Counted from the first letter of the stretch, positions 33,285 to 42,360 are shown. The stretch: DNA of 64,000 nucleotides from Alteribacter populi (GCF_002352765.1 NZ_KZ293963.1:270368-334367), one strand, 5' to 3'. Notes: generated by a model not told the origin, from the letters alone. Numbers and translations are program-made.

Positions 33285-33313
33285 TCATAGAGCTACTCGT
33301 AGTTTCATAGAGT
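33285..33313 (+). promoter_or_regulatory. Candidate SigE promoter for spoIIM
   Basis: TCATAGA (33285-33291), a 14-base spacer and CATAGAGT (33306-33313) resemble the SigE pattern TCATATT-N14-CATACANT, with two mismatches in each hexamer-like element. It lies 100 bases before spoIIM, a known SigE-dependent gene. Confidence 0.45.
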
Positions 33314-33412
33314 GAGATTAAAGAGTCTTTAAAGAAGTTTATCAACTATTTTATCTCCTGTATGAAAGACGCAATAAAAGGGCGAGACATCAATTAAAGG
33401 GGCGAACTGTGG

Positions 33413-34057
33413 ATGAGACGAATGAGCGGCGGATTAAAAAGAATGATCGTAATGCATTTTGAAGAAAACCGATCCATCTACGTTTTTTCAATTGTGCTAC
33501 TCATGATGGGGGTCATTTTCGGTGCCATCATTGTGAACAGTTTAAATATATCGCAGAAAAACGATCTCTATACGTACTTAATGCAATTTTTTGGACAGGT
33601 GGAAAAGGGAGAAGTAGCGTCTTCTACCGCCATGTTTACACAAAGCTTTGCTCATCACGGGAAGTATTTAGGTCTTATGTGGCTTTTAGGTTTGTCTATT
33701 GTCGGGCTCCCAATTATACTCATTCTTCTATTTTTAAAAGGTTTAGTAGTCGGCTTTACAGTTGGGTTTTTAGTAAGTCAAATGGGGCTGGATGGCTTCT
33801 TGCTTGCTTTTGCTGCAATCTTTCCACAAAACTTAGTTCTCGTGCCTGTCTTTATCGTTGTAGCCACCGTTTCAATTTCGTTTTCCTTAAAGATTTGTAA
33901 ACAGATTGTTAGAAAGGGCTATGAACCGATTTTTCAGCATTTTACAGCCTATTCATTGTTCTTGTTATTTACAGGGGCATTTATAACCTTGGTTTCCGTT
34001 TATGAGGCCTACGCTTCTCCTATTTTATTAAGGTCACTCGTGCAATGGTTAGCATAG
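33413..34057 (+). CDS. spoIIM: Stage II sporulation protein M
   Basis: A 214-residue polytopic membrane protein with about five hydrophobic segments (25-45, 85-110, 112-135, 140-165, 180-205). SpoIIM, SpoIID and SpoIIP form the DMP machine that thins septal peptidoglycan and drives engulfment in the mother cell; SpoIIM is the scaffold. Landmarks: SIYVFSIVLLMMGVIFGAI, then FPQNLVLVPVFIVV. The length equals that of B. subtilis SpoIIM (214), and the position ahead of fur is conserved. Confidence 0.95.
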   Translation: MRRMSGGLKRMIVMHFEENRSIYVFSIVLLMMGVIFGAIIVNSLNISQKNDLYTYLMQFFGQVEKGEVASSTAMFTQSFAHHGKYLGLMWLLGLSIVGLPIILILLFLKGLVVGFTVGFLVSQMGLDGFLLAFAAIFPQNLVLVPVFIVVATVSISFSLKICKQIVRKGYEPIFQHFTAYSLFLLFTGAFITLVSVYEAYASPILLRSLVQWLA

Positions 34058-34118
34058 GTTAATTAAAATTGTTATTAAATGATAATAGATATTCTCTTGT
34101 CTTTGGAACAATTCTTAT

Positions 34119-34148
34119 TTGACACCCTTTTTTGCCCGGGAGTATAAT
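34119..34148 (+). promoter_or_regulatory. fur: SigA promoter of fur
   Basis: TTGACA (34119-34124), an 18-base spacer and TATAAT (34143-34148) form a consensus promoter 37 bases before the fur start. The AT-rich stretch just upstream (TTATTAAATGATAATAG) is not a convincing Fur or PerR box. Confidence 0.9.
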
Positions 34149-34184
34149 AGAAAAAGGAAACGGCAATTTGGAGGGGTGTTAAAT

Positions 34185-34640
34185 ATGGAGCAACGTATTG
34201 AACGAATAAAAAAACAATTGCACTCCCAAAGTTATAAATTAACACCACAACGAGAAGCGACGGTAAGAGTTCTATTAGAGCACGAAGAGGACCATTTGAG
34301 TGCTGAAGATGTCTATATGCTCGTCAAAGAAAAGTCCCCTGAAATTGGTCTTGCTACAGTTTACCGTACACTGGAGCTCCTTACTGAATTAAAAGTTGTC
34401 GACAAAATTAACTTTGGTGACGGTGTTTCCCGCTATGATCTTCGGAAAGAGGGTGCTACTCACTTTCACCATCATTTAGTCTGTATTGAATGCGGAGCTG
34501 TTGATGAAATTCAAGAGGACCTTTTAGGAGAAGTGGAAAAGATCGTGGAACGTCGTTGGAATTTTATGATTAAAGACCATCGATTAACGTTTCACGGAAT
34601 ATGTCACCGCTGCAATGATAAAGAAAAAAGTGAAGACTAG
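34185..34640 (+). CDS. fur: Ferric uptake regulator Fur
   Basis: A 151-residue Fur-family metalloregulator. The winged helix is at about 10-85 (YKLTPQREATVRVLLEH, then IGLATVYRTLELLTEL). The His-rich HFHHH (93-97) and the structural zinc pair CxxC (Cys100-Cys103 and Cys140-Cys143) are intact. With iron bound it represses siderophore and iron-transport genes. ATG 34185 follows TTGGAGGGG; a longer in-frame version would extend into the promoter. Position between spoIIM and xerD is as in B. subtilis fur (not perR or zur). Confidence 0.94.
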   Translation: MEQRIERIKKQLHSQSYKLTPQREATVRVLLEHEEDHLSAEDVYMLVKEKSPEIGLATVYRTLELLTELKVVDKINFGDGVSRYDLRKEGATHFHHHLVCIECGAVDEIQEDLLGEVEKIVERRWNFMIKDHRLTFHGICHRCNDKEKSED

Positions 34641-34687
34641 AAGAGGTCGAATTAATAGGACAATATTTATAATAATTAATGAGCTCG

Positions 34688-34732
34688 AGGGTACCTCGAA
34701 AGGTCAACAATCCGGCCTTTTGAGGTACCCTT
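34688..34732 (+). terminator. Terminator after fur
   Basis: AGGGTACCTCGAAAGG (34688-34703) pairs with CCTTTTGAGGTACCCTT (34716-34732) over about 16 pairs. The following sequence TATTAATT is only moderately T-rich. Confidence 0.7.
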
Positions 34733-34927
34733 ATTAATTAGAGGACGGCTGTTTAGGGTTTTTACGGTTTTCTAGTATAAAATTAGGTTTCTCCGGCATA
34801 TTCTTTAATAAGATGTTCAAAAATTCCGTGATTATTCTCCTTTTTGTACAAGCACTAATAGGATGTTTATCAATACTCCTTTTCTAGTAAATTTACAAAA
34901 AGATAATGTATTAAGGGTGTGATCCAA

Positions 34928-35158
34928 TTGAAATATGTCCGGTCATTATGTGAGACAGTTTGTGTTTTTGTCTTATTTATGGGGTGCACGCTTCTTTTCT
35001 ATTATGGTATTCTATGGGTGAGTGATGAGTACGAGCGCTATCACCGCTATGATGAACCACAGGGAAAAGCAGTCAAAGTCATTCAACCGATTCATGAGGA
35101 AAGGGCTGTTACTACAATAGTAGAGAGATTGCGGCATTTTTATTTGCATGGTGAGTAA
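34928..35158 (+). CDS. yqzK: YqzK-family (DUF4227) small membrane protein
   Basis: About 76 residues with a single N-terminal transmembrane segment (residues about 8-30: VCVFVLFMGCTLLFYYGILW) and a short charged tail facing the cytosol or outside. It matches the DUF4227/YqzK family, known from the gap between fur and xerD in Bacilli; function unknown. The start is TTG 34928, eight bases after AGGGTG; an in-frame GTG at 34919 overlaps that ribosome site. Confidence 0.8.
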   Translation: MKYVRSLCETVCVFVLFMGCTLLFYYGILWVSDEYERYHRYDEPQGKAVKVIQPIHEERAVTTIVERLRHFYLHGE

Positions 35159-35173
35159 AGAGGGGGGATTTGG

Positions 35174-36064
35174 GTGGACAAAGCACTAGAAGATTACCTT
35201 CATTATTTAGTTGTGGAAAAAGGGCTTTCTTCAAACACGACACAAGCCTATCGGCGAGATTTATCGCAGTATCTACACTATATGAAGCAGGTTGAACAAA
35301 TTGATTCGTTAAATGATGTTCACCGCTCCAATATCGTCTCATTTTTATTTCATTTAAAAGAAAGCGACAGAGCGGCCACTACAATATCAAGAAATATCTC
35401 TTCTATTAGGTCTTTTCATCAGTTCTTGATAAGAGAAGGGCGGTCAACGCAAGATCCTAGCGTACATATCGATATACCTAAAGCGGAGAAGCGTTTACCG
35501 AAAGTGTTATCACCAGCTGAAGTGGAGGCACTGCTAGAAGCTCCGGATCGATCAAACCTGTTAGGAATTCGGAATAAGGCCATGCTTGAAATGCTCTATG
35601 CAACGGGATTGCGAGTAACCGAATTATGTACGATGAACCTTGCAGACCTTCATTTGCAAATGGGGTTTGTTAACTGTGTAGGAAAAGGTAATAAAGAACG
35701 GATTATACCTCTAGGCAGGGAAGCTACATCAGCTTTAAAAGCTTATTTGCGATATAGCAGACCACAGCTTTTAAAAAAACAGCGACATGATGTGCTCTTC
35801 GTTAATCATCATGGTAGACAAATGTCAAGACAAGGCTTTTGGAAAGTGCTCAAACAAATGACAAAAGACGCAAGGATTGAAAAGGAACTTACTCCTCATA
35901 CACTCAGGCATTCATTTGCTACACATTTGTTAGAGAATGGTGCTGATTTACGAGCGGTTCAAGAGATGCTCGGTCACGCCGATATTTCTACAACACAAAT
36001 TTACACTCAGGTATCAAAAACGAGACTAAAGGATGTTTACGCGAACTTCCATCCACGGGCGTAG
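35174..36064 (+). CDS. xerD: Site-specific tyrosine recombinase XerD
   Basis: A 296-residue recombinase resolving chromosome dimers at dif with its partner CodV/XerC, activated at the septum by a FtsK-type translocase. The core-binding domain is 1-88; the catalytic residues Arg147, Lys171, His242, Arg245, His268 and Tyr277 are all present (TGLRVTEL, HTLRHSFATHLLENG, LGHADISTTQIYTQV). Length equals B. subtilis XerD/RipX (296). GTG 35174 follows AGAGGGGGG. Confidence 0.96.
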   Translation: MDKALEDYLHYLVVEKGLSSNTTQAYRRDLSQYLHYMKQVEQIDSLNDVHRSNIVSFLFHLKESDRAATTISRNISSIRSFHQFLIREGRSTQDPSVHIDIPKAEKRLPKVLSPAEVEALLEAPDRSNLLGIRNKAMLEMLYATGLRVTELCTMNLADLHLQMGFVNCVGKGNKERIIPLGREATSALKAYLRYSRPQLLKKQRHDVLFVNHHGRQMSRQGFWKVLKQMTKDARIEKELTPHTLRHSFATHLLENGADLRAVQEMLGHADISTTQIYTQVSKTRLKDVYANFHPRA

Positions 36065-36192
36065 TGTACTGTGGTATGGAAGGGACAATGGAGATGTCTG
36101 ACTTCTGACGACGTAAGTTACCGCGATATATTCGTTTTTTCTAGGGTATAGTAAGTTGAGACAACATTGGACGGTACTAAGGAGGACTTTTT

Positions 36193-37377
36193 ATGCAAGG
36201 AAAGCGCTTTAATCGTATTTTTTTAATTGTAATGGACTCAGTAGGGATTGGTGAAGCTCCTGATGCTGCTGCATTTAATGATGAAGGGGCTGATACAATA
36301 GGACACATTGCTGAAAAAATGAACGGGCTGAAAATGCCGAATATGGCGGCGTTAGGGCTAGCGAATATTCGCGAAATTGAAGGAGTTGACAAAGCAGACA
36401 AACCCTCAGCGCACTACGGAAGGATGGCTGAGGCGTCTAATGGAAAAGACACGATGACAGGTCATTGGGAGATTATGGGCTTACATATAGAACAGCCGTT
36501 TCGAACGTTTCCTGATGGGTTCCCAAACGAGCTTGTTAATGAGCTTGAGAAAAAGACAGGTCGGAAAGTTGTCGGCAATAAACCAGCATCAGGAACGGGG
36601 ATTCTAGATGAACTTGGCGAACATCACGTCAATACAGGTGATTTAATTGTCTATACGTCTGCTGATTCTGTGTTGCAGATTGCAGCTCACGAAGAGGTTG
36701 TACCAGTAGAAGAGCTTTATTGGATTTGTAAAATTGCACGCGAACTAACCCTTGATGAAAAATACATGGTGGGACGCATTATTGCGCGACCATTTATCGG
36801 ATCTCCAGGGCAATGGGAACGCACGTCAAATCGCCATGACTACGCATTAAAGCCTTTCGGAAGAACGGTGATGAACGAATTAAAAGATAGTGGCTATGAT
36901 TCCATCGCGATTGGAAAAATCTCCGACATTTACGATGGAGAAGGGATAACAAAGAGCTTGCGAACGACTTCCAATATGGATGGGATGGATAAGCTTGTTC
37001 AGACATTAGAGAAAGAATTTACTGGAATCAGTTTTTTAAACCTAGTGGATTTTGACGCTAAATTTGGTCATAGAAGAGATCCGATTGGATATGGAAAAGC
37101 ATTAGAAGAATATGATTCCCGTTTACCAGAAGTACTCAATTTGCTTAAGGGTGACGACCTTCTTATTATTACAGCCGATCATGGAAACGATCCTATTCAT
37201 CATGGAACAGACCATACGCGTGAGTATGTACCTCTTATTGCTTATAACAAGAAATTTGCTAGCGGTAACCAATTAACCGAAAAATCAACCTTTGCTGATA
37301 TTGGTGCCACAATTGCAGATAACTTTGGTGTAAAAATGCCTGCACATGGAAACAGCTTTTTAAGCGAACTGAAATAA
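36193..37377 (+). CDS. deoB: Phosphopentomutase DeoB (Drm)
   Basis: A 394-residue manganese enzyme of the alkaline-phosphatase superfamily interconverting (deoxy)ribose 1- and 5-phosphates. Metal-site motifs: VMDSVGIGEAPDA at the start, DTMTGHWEIMG with the catalytic Thr, and LLIITADHGNDPIHHGTDHTRE near the end. It is the first gene of the drm-punA-pdp nucleoside salvage operon. AAGGAGG precedes ATG 36193. The length equals that of B. subtilis Drm (394). Confidence 0.96.
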   Translation: MQGKRFNRIFLIVMDSVGIGEAPDAAAFNDEGADTIGHIAEKMNGLKMPNMAALGLANIREIEGVDKADKPSAHYGRMAEASNGKDTMTGHWEIMGLHIEQPFRTFPDGFPNELVNELEKKTGRKVVGNKPASGTGILDELGEHHVNTGDLIVYTSADSVLQIAAHEEVVPVEELYWICKIARELTLDEKYMVGRIIARPFIGSPGQWERTSNRHDYALKPFGRTVMNELKDSGYDSIAIGKISDIYDGEGITKSLRTTSNMDGMDKLVQTLEKEFTGISFLNLVDFDAKFGHRRDPIGYGKALEEYDSRLPEVLNLLKGDDLLIITADHGNDPIHHGTDHTREYVPLIAYNKKFASGNQLTEKSTFADIGATIADNFGVKMPAHGNSFLSELK

Positions 37378-37558
37378 AAACCTTGTAAGTGTGGCGTGTT
37401 CAATAAATAGAGTAGAGAAGGTTGAAGTGGCGCAGCTTAGAGTAAAGAGCTGATCGCTTCGGAAATAAAATACCGCAAGGTCGAAGTGTCAGGCGATAAT
37501 ATTTCCGGACATTTTAAAAAATCATCTAAACAACTTCTAGAAAGGATTGTTAAATACT

Positions 37559-38371
37559 ATGTCAAACATGATTAACGAAGCTAAAACGTATATTGAATCG
37601 AAGTTATCAACTCAGCCCGCAATTGGTCTTATTTTAGGTTCTGGTCTCGGTATACTAGCCGATGAAATTGATGAAGCTACCGTCATTCCTTACGGGGAGA
37701 TTCCCGGTTTCCCAACATCAACCGTCGCAGGTCACAAAGGGCAGTTAGTAATTGGGATGCTAGAGGGAAAGCAAGTCGTAGCAATGCAAGGTCGTTTTCA
37801 TTTTTATGAAGGTTATGATATGGAACTCGTGACACTCCCTGTTCGTGTGATGAAAGCCATTGGAGTTCAAGAGCTTATTGTTACTAATGCTGCTGGTGGA
37901 GTAAACGATACCTTTTCAGCAGGAGACTTGATGCTCATTAAGGATCATATTAATAATTTTGGGACAAACCCGTTAATTGGTCCTAATTTAGAAGAGATGG
38001 GAACGCGGTTTCCGGATATGAGTGAAGCGTATAGCAAAAAACATCAAACCTTGGCTCAGAGCATTGCAGATAAACTCGGTATTTCATTGCAAACAGGGGT
38101 TTATGTTGGAAACACAGGACCTTCCTATGAAACCCCAGCCGAAGTTAGAATGCTTCGAATTCTCGGTGGAGATGCAGTAGGGATGTCCACAGTGCCAGAG
38201 GTGATTGTTGCCAAACATTGTGAAATGAACGTCTTAGGCCTTTCGTGTATATCAAATATGGCTGCAGGTATCTTGGATCAGCCTCTACATCATGATGAAG
38301 TCATTGAAACGACGGAAAAAGTGAAGGCTGACTTCTTGGAGCTAGTAAAAGGTATCGTCAAAGAAATGTAA
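37559..38371 (+). CDS. punA: Purine-nucleoside phosphorylase PunA
   Basis: A 270-residue trimeric-type phosphorylase cleaving guanosine, inosine and their deoxy forms with phosphate to base and (deoxy)ribose 1-phosphate. Landmarks: IGLILGSGLGILADEI, HFYEGYDM, TNAAGGVND, YVGNTGPSYETPAE, GMSTVPEVIVAKH and CISNMAAGI. The start codon is not certain: ATG 37559 fits the family length but lies 12 bases after AAAGGA; TTG 37547 directly abuts it. Second gene of the operon. Confidence 0.94.
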   Translation: MSNMINEAKTYIESKLSTQPAIGLILGSGLGILADEIDEATVIPYGEIPGFPTSTVAGHKGQLVIGMLEGKQVVAMQGRFHFYEGYDMELVTLPVRVMKAIGVQELIVTNAAGGVNDTFSAGDLMLIKDHINNFGTNPLIGPNLEEMGTRFPDMSEAYSKKHQTLAQSIADKLGISLQTGVYVGNTGPSYETPAEVRMLRILGGDAVGMSTVPEVIVAKHCEMNVLGLSCISNMAAGILDQPLHHDEVIETTEKVKADFLELVKGIVKEM

Positions 38372-38396
38372 TATAGAGTAAAGGAGGTTGCCACGA

Positions 38397-39701
38397 ATGA
38401 GAATGGTTGATTTGATTGAAAAAAAACGAAATGGTACAGCATTAAATAAAGAAGAAATGCGCTTTATTATCGAAGGGTATACAAATAATGAGATTCCTGA
38501 TTATCAAATGAGTGCATGGGCGATGGCTGTTTACTTCCAAGGTATGAAAGATGAAGAAAGTGCGGCGCTGACGAATGCCATCGTGCATTCTGGAGAGACG
38601 ATTGACCTTGCTGACATCCAAGGAACAAAGGTGGATAAACATAGTACAGGTGGAGTAGGGGACACAACAACGCTCGTTTTAGCTCCTCTCGTAGCAAGTG
38701 TTGGTGTTCCGGTTGCTAAAATGAGCGGTCGCGGGTTAGGTCATACAGGGGGAACGATCGATAAACTTGAGTCCATTCCCGGGTTTAGTGTCGAGATTAC
38801 CAATGATACGTTTATCGAGCTAGTAAACCGGAATAAACTCGCGGTTATCGGACAAACGGCTAACTTAACACCTGCTGACAAAAAACTGTACTCTCTCCGT
38901 GATGTAACGGCTACGGTCAACTCTATTCCTCTTATTGCTAGCTCGATCATGAGTAAAAAACTTGCTTCTGGAGCAGACGCGATAGTTTTAGATGTGAAAA
39001 CAGGATCTGGTGCATTTATGAAAGAATTATCAGAAGCAAAGCAATTGGCTGAAGTGATGGTGAAAATCGGAAATGACTTAGGGAGAAAAACTTCTGCGGT
39101 TATTTCCGATATGAGTCAGCCTTTAGGATATGCAATCGGCAATGCTTTGGAAGTAAAAGAAGCTATAGATACTTTAAAAGGAAAAGGACCAAGTGACTTA
39201 ACAGAACTATGCTTGACTCTGGGCAGCCATATGGTCGTATTAGCTGGCAAAGCGAAAGATCATGATGAAGCAAAAGTGTTATTAACCCGCGCTATTGAAG
39301 ATGGGAGTGCGCTTGAGAAATTAAGAGTGTTTGCAGAATCTCAAAACGGTGATGCTTCTGTCATTGAAGACCCTGACAAGCTGCCAAAAGCGGCTTACAC
39401 CTATGAAGTGCAAGCTGATACCGATGGCTTTGTATCAGGTATTGTAGCGGACAAAATCGGAACGGCTGCAATGATTCTAGGAGCTGGAAGAGCGACAAAG
39501 TCCTCGGAAATTGATCTTGCAGTTGGTCTTGTCCTTCATAAAAAAATGGGTGATCGTGTTAGAAAAGGTGACACGCTAGTTACGGTTCACAGTAATCAAA
39601 AAGAAGTAGATGACTGCAAAGCAAGAATTCTCGAATCATATAAAATAGCAGAAGAGGAAGTGAGCGCCCCGCCGCTCATTTATGATGTAGTTGAAAAATA
39701 A
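38397..39701 (+). CDS. pdp: Pyrimidine-nucleoside phosphorylase Pdp
   Basis: A 434-residue phosphorylase of the thymidine/pyrimidine phosphorylase family acting on uridine, thymidine and deoxyuridine. Signatures: MVDLIEKKRNG, KVDKHSTGGVGDTTTL (phosphate-binding), SGRGLGHTGGTIDKLE and DVKTGSGAFMK. The C-terminal domain 340-434 is the usual biotinyl-like fold. ATG 38397 is nine bases after AAGGAGG at 38381. It is the last gene of the salvage operon, which feeds ribose phosphate through Drm. Confidence 0.95.
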   Translation: MRMVDLIEKKRNGTALNKEEMRFIIEGYTNNEIPDYQMSAWAMAVYFQGMKDEESAALTNAIVHSGETIDLADIQGTKVDKHSTGGVGDTTTLVLAPLVASVGVPVAKMSGRGLGHTGGTIDKLESIPGFSVEITNDTFIELVNRNKLAVIGQTANLTPADKKLYSLRDVTATVNSIPLIASSIMSKKLASGADAIVLDVKTGSGAFMKELSEAKQLAEVMVKIGNDLGRKTSAVISDMSQPLGYAIGNALEVKEAIDTLKGKGPSDLTELCLTLGSHMVVLAGKAKDHDEAKVLLTRAIEDGSALEKLRVFAESQNGDASVIEDPDKLPKAAYTYEVQADTDGFVSGIVADKIGTAAMILGAGRATKSSEIDLAVGLVLHKKMGDRVRKGDTLVTVHSNQKEVDDCKARILESYKIAEEEVSAPPLIYDVVEK

Positions 39702-39707
39702 TCAGCG

Positions 39708-39742
39708 ACCCTATTGCGCGAATAAGCGTAATAGGGTTTTTT
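39708..39742 (+). terminator. Terminator of the salvage operon
   Basis: ACCCTATTGCGC pairs with GCGTAATAGGGT around GAATAA, followed by six T residues, just after the pdp stop. Confidence 0.9.
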
Positions 39743-40156
39743 GTGTGCGCCAGGCATATTCTCTAGGGTTCGAGTCCCGAATCGTGAAGGCAGTAGTAGC
39801 GGTTAGCTTAAGACAAGGGTGAGAGGTCGGGGGTTAGTCACCCCCTCCTACTCGATTTTATATTTGCTTAGGTTGTGGATACCTTTTTAGTAATTGGAGT
39901 AACATCTTGCTCTAGCGACAAGCATTACTTTCGTGGAAAAGCTAAGAGGTCAATTTAGCCCATCAGAAGAAGCCAGAAATCAGCTTCAATCTGCGGTCGA
40001 AAATGCTTGCATTTTCTGTATAAAACCATTTTTTGATGAAGTACAAGGTCAAGCATTCGCTCACCAACGATCAAAAACCTATTAGCAAAAACCTAATTGA
40101 CCGGTGTTACTTTTTGAGTAAGAATCATAATTTTTCTGTTGTCGAAACTATCAAAC
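39743..40156. other. Gene-free region with tRNA T-arm-like fragments
   Basis: No gene is supported here. GGTTCGAGTCC (39767-39777) matches a tRNA T-loop consensus, and about 50 bases later GGGGGTTAGTCACCCCC forms a hairpin followed by TCCTACTCGA, like a degraded tRNA 3' half. No complete cloverleaf can be drawn. A short fragment of repeat family C (CTCTAGCGACAAGC) lies near 39911. Confidence 0.4.
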
Positions 40157-40185
40157 GTATAAACCATTTTTACTAGGGCAGAATG
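40157..40185 (+). promoter_or_regulatory. SigF promoter of dacF
   Basis: GTATA (40157-40161), a 14-base spacer and GGGCAGAATG (40176-40185) match the SigF pattern GYATA-N15-GGNNANAMTR. dacF is a classical SigF target in the forespore. Confidence 0.7.
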
Positions 40186-40217
40186 GTAAAGAAAAAGACC
40201 TAGGAGGGTTCTGTGTA

Positions 40218-41396
40218 ATGAAGTTGTTATCTCGCTTTTCAATTATTCTGATTGTTGCCGTCATGTTTAGTGGGGTTGTACCTACAAAGACGTTTGGGGA
40301 GGAAGGTGGCGTTAAACTTGCGGATGATTCTAGTTCGGCGATCTTAATCGAGAGAGATACCGGTGAAATCCTATTTGAAAAGAACAGCAATGAACAATTA
40401 CCGCCAGCAAGTATGACGAAGATTATGACGATGCTATTAATAATGGAATCGCTTGAAAATGGGAAAATTTCATTGGATGAACAAGTGCGTACAAGTGAGC
40501 GTGCAGCTTCGATGGGCGGCTCACAAATTTTCCTTGAGCCTGGAGAAGAGATGAGCGTTGAGGAAATGCTCAAAGGTATTGCTATTGCCTCAGGGAACGA
40601 TGCTTCTGTAGCTATGGCTGAACATTTAGCGGGGTCTGAAGAAGAGTTTGTCAATATGATGAACGATAAAGCAAAAGAGCTAGGGTTGCAAGATACAAAC
40701 TTTGTAAATTCAAACGGATTACCTGCGGAGAATCATTATACAACGGCAAACGACTTAGCGATGATGTCTAAAGAGTTGTTAAAATATGAATCGATTACAG
40801 ATTTTACGAGCATGTATGAAGATTATTTACGAGCGGACTCAGATAACAAATTTTGGCTGGTGAATACAAATAAGCTAGTAAAGTTTTATCCAGGTGTGGA
40901 TGGGTTGAAAACAGGTTATACTCGTGAAGCAAAATATTGTTTAACGGCAACTGCAAATAAAAAAGATATGCGTGTAATCGCAGTTGTCATGGGGGCATCC
41001 ACTCCGAAAGATCGAAACCGACAAATTACTGAAATGCTTGACTATGCCTACAGTCAGTATCAACTTCACAAACAACATGATCGAGGCACTGTCATCGGTC
41101 AGGTGAAAGTAAGTAAAGGAGCAAAAAATAAAGTCGATGCTGTTACAGCAGAAAATGTTTCCATGCTTACAAAAAAAGGTGAATCACTTGATGAACTGAC
41201 TGAGGAAATCAACTGGAAAAAAGACATTAAAGCTCCGTTAAACCAAGGTGATGCAGTAGGGACCTTAACGGTTAAGGTGGATCAAAAGATTTTATCTGAA
41301 ATTCCTTTAGTTGTTTCAGAAGATGTGGACGAAGCCTCCTTATGGCAACTATTTAAGAGAACGGCGTCCGTTCTCGTCGGAAAAGAAGCGTCATGA
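40218..41396 (+). CDS. dacF: D-alanyl-D-alanine carboxypeptidase DacF
   Basis: A 392-residue secreted penicillin-binding protein of class C type 5. A signal peptide covers 1-27 (cut near KTFG). Active-site motifs: SxxK at Ser65-Lys68 (ASMTKIM), SGN at 125-127 and KTG at 231-233. The C-terminal beta domain (about 270-370) and an amphipathic tail (371-392) attach it to the membrane. It trims peptide side chains of forespore-side cortex peptidoglycan. It heads the dacF-spoIIA region as in B. subtilis. TAGGAGG precedes ATG. Confidence 0.94.
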   Translation: MKLLSRFSIILIVAVMFSGVVPTKTFGEEGGVKLADDSSSAILIERDTGEILFEKNSNEQLPPASMTKIMTMLLIMESLENGKISLDEQVRTSERAASMGGSQIFLEPGEEMSVEEMLKGIAIASGNDASVAMAEHLAGSEEEFVNMMNDKAKELGLQDTNFVNSNGLPAENHYTTANDLAMMSKELLKYESITDFTSMYEDYLRADSDNKFWLVNTNKLVKFYPGVDGLKTGYTREAKYCLTATANKKDMRVIAVVMGASTPKDRNRQITEMLDYAYSQYQLHKQHDRGTVIGQVKVSKGAKNKVDAVTAENVSMLTKKGESLDELTEEINWKKDIKAPLNQGDAVGTLTVKVDQKILSEIPLVVSEDVDEASLWQLFKRTASVLVGKEAS

Positions 41397-41447
41397 TTCG
41401 TCGTTCGAGCAAACAATTTGGCGAAGATCCACTAGTTTTGTTTTGAA

Positions 41448-41476
41448 GAAGGAGATTAAACCTTTATAGGCGAAAC
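41448..41476 (+). promoter_or_regulatory. Candidate SigH promoter of the spoIIA operon
   Basis: AAGGAGATT (41448-41456), a 13-base spacer and CGAAACT (41470-41476) resemble the SigH pattern RWAGGANNT-N12/13-HGAAT. The -10 has two mismatches. It lies 80 bases before spoIIAA, where B. subtilis has its SigH/Spo0A-controlled promoter. Confidence 0.45.
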
Positions 41477-41556
41477 TCCCTTTACGGAATTCCGAAAAGC
41501 GACGATTCAATCTGGATCGGATTCCATAAACCTACATGCAAGGAGTGAAGGGGATC

Positions 41557-41910
41557 GTGAGTTTACTAATCGACTTGGAAAAAAAGGAAAATGTATTGTG
41601 CGTTCGGTTAGAGGGTGAACTCGACCACCACACGGCGATGAAGCTTCGCGAAAGAGTCGATCAAGCGATGAAAGAGCATCATTTAACACATATGCTTTTG
41701 AATTTAGAGAATTTAACATTTATGGACAGTTCGGGCTTAGGGGTTATTTTAGGCAGGTATAAATATATCCAGACTTTAGGAGGGGAAATGGTCGTTTGTT
41801 CTATTTCTCCTCAAATTAAACGACTGTTTGACATGTCAGGGTTATTTAAAATTATTCGACTGGAAACAGATGAGGGAAGCGCATTATCGATGTTGGGGGT
41901 GGCATCATGA
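41557..41910 (+). CDS. spoIIAA: Anti-sigma F factor antagonist SpoIIAA
   Basis: A 117-residue STAS-domain protein, the same length as in B. subtilis. The regulatory Ser58 stands in FMDSSGLGVILGRYK. Unphosphorylated SpoIIAA (made by SpoIIE) displaces SigF from SpoIIAB, switching on forespore transcription; SpoIIAB re-phosphorylates Ser58. The start is GTG 41557, giving MSLLIDLEKK that aligns with the family; an in-frame ATG at 41536 would add seven residues. The stop overlaps the spoIIAB start (ATGA). Confidence 0.96.
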   Translation: MSLLIDLEKKENVLCVRLEGELDHHTAMKLRERVDQAMKEHHLTHMLLNLENLTFMDSSGLGVILGRYKYIQTLGGEMVVCSISPQIKRLFDMSGLFKIIRLETDEGSALSMLGVAS

Positions 41911-42350
41911 CAAAAAATATAATGAAGTTGTCATTTACTGCAGTTAGTGACAATGAATCATTTGCCAGAGTTACCGTAGGGGCGTTTGTAGCGAAACTTG
42001 ATCCAACGATGGATGAACTAACAGAGATTAAGACAGTTGTCAGCGAAGCAGTTACGAATGCAATTATTCACGGATATCCAAATGATGAAAACGGAATGGT
42101 ACGTATTGAGGCGGAATTAGACGATGATACGATACGCATTATGATTCAAGACGAAGGGATAGGTATGAATAATATAGAACAGGCAAGACAACCTTTGTTT
42201 ACATCGAAACCGGAACTGGAACGAAGCGGTATGGGCTTTACTATTATGGAAAATTTCATGGATGACGTAGCCATTCACTCAGAGCCAATGGTTGGGACGA
42301 CGATACGTTTATCTAAGCGCCTTTCTAAACAAAAGGCCATGTGTAATTAG
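41907..42350 (+). CDS. spoIIAB: Anti-sigma F factor and SpoIIAA kinase SpoIIAB
   Basis: A 147-residue GHKL-fold kinase and anti-sigma factor. ATP-binding boxes: N box SEAVTNAIIHGY (about 43-54), G1 DEGIGMNN and G2 SGMGFTIM. It binds SigF in an inactive complex, phosphorylates SpoIIAA and thus gates compartment-specific gene expression. Four-base overlap with spoIIAA on one side and ten bases to sigF on the other show a tight operon. Confidence 0.96.
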   Translation: MTKNIMKLSFTAVSDNESFARVTVGAFVAKLDPTMDELTEIKTVVSEAVTNAIIHGYPNDENGMVRIEAELDDDTIRIMIQDEGIGMNNIEQARQPLFTSKPELERSGMGFTIMENFMDDVAIHSEPMVGTTIRLSKRLSKQKAMCN

Positions 42351-42360
42351 GGGTATGCCT

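Noticed and set aside
34070..34100. Possible Fur or PerR box ahead of fur
   Set aside because: TTATTAAATGATAATAG has only weak symmetry and too many mismatches to either 15-bp consensus.
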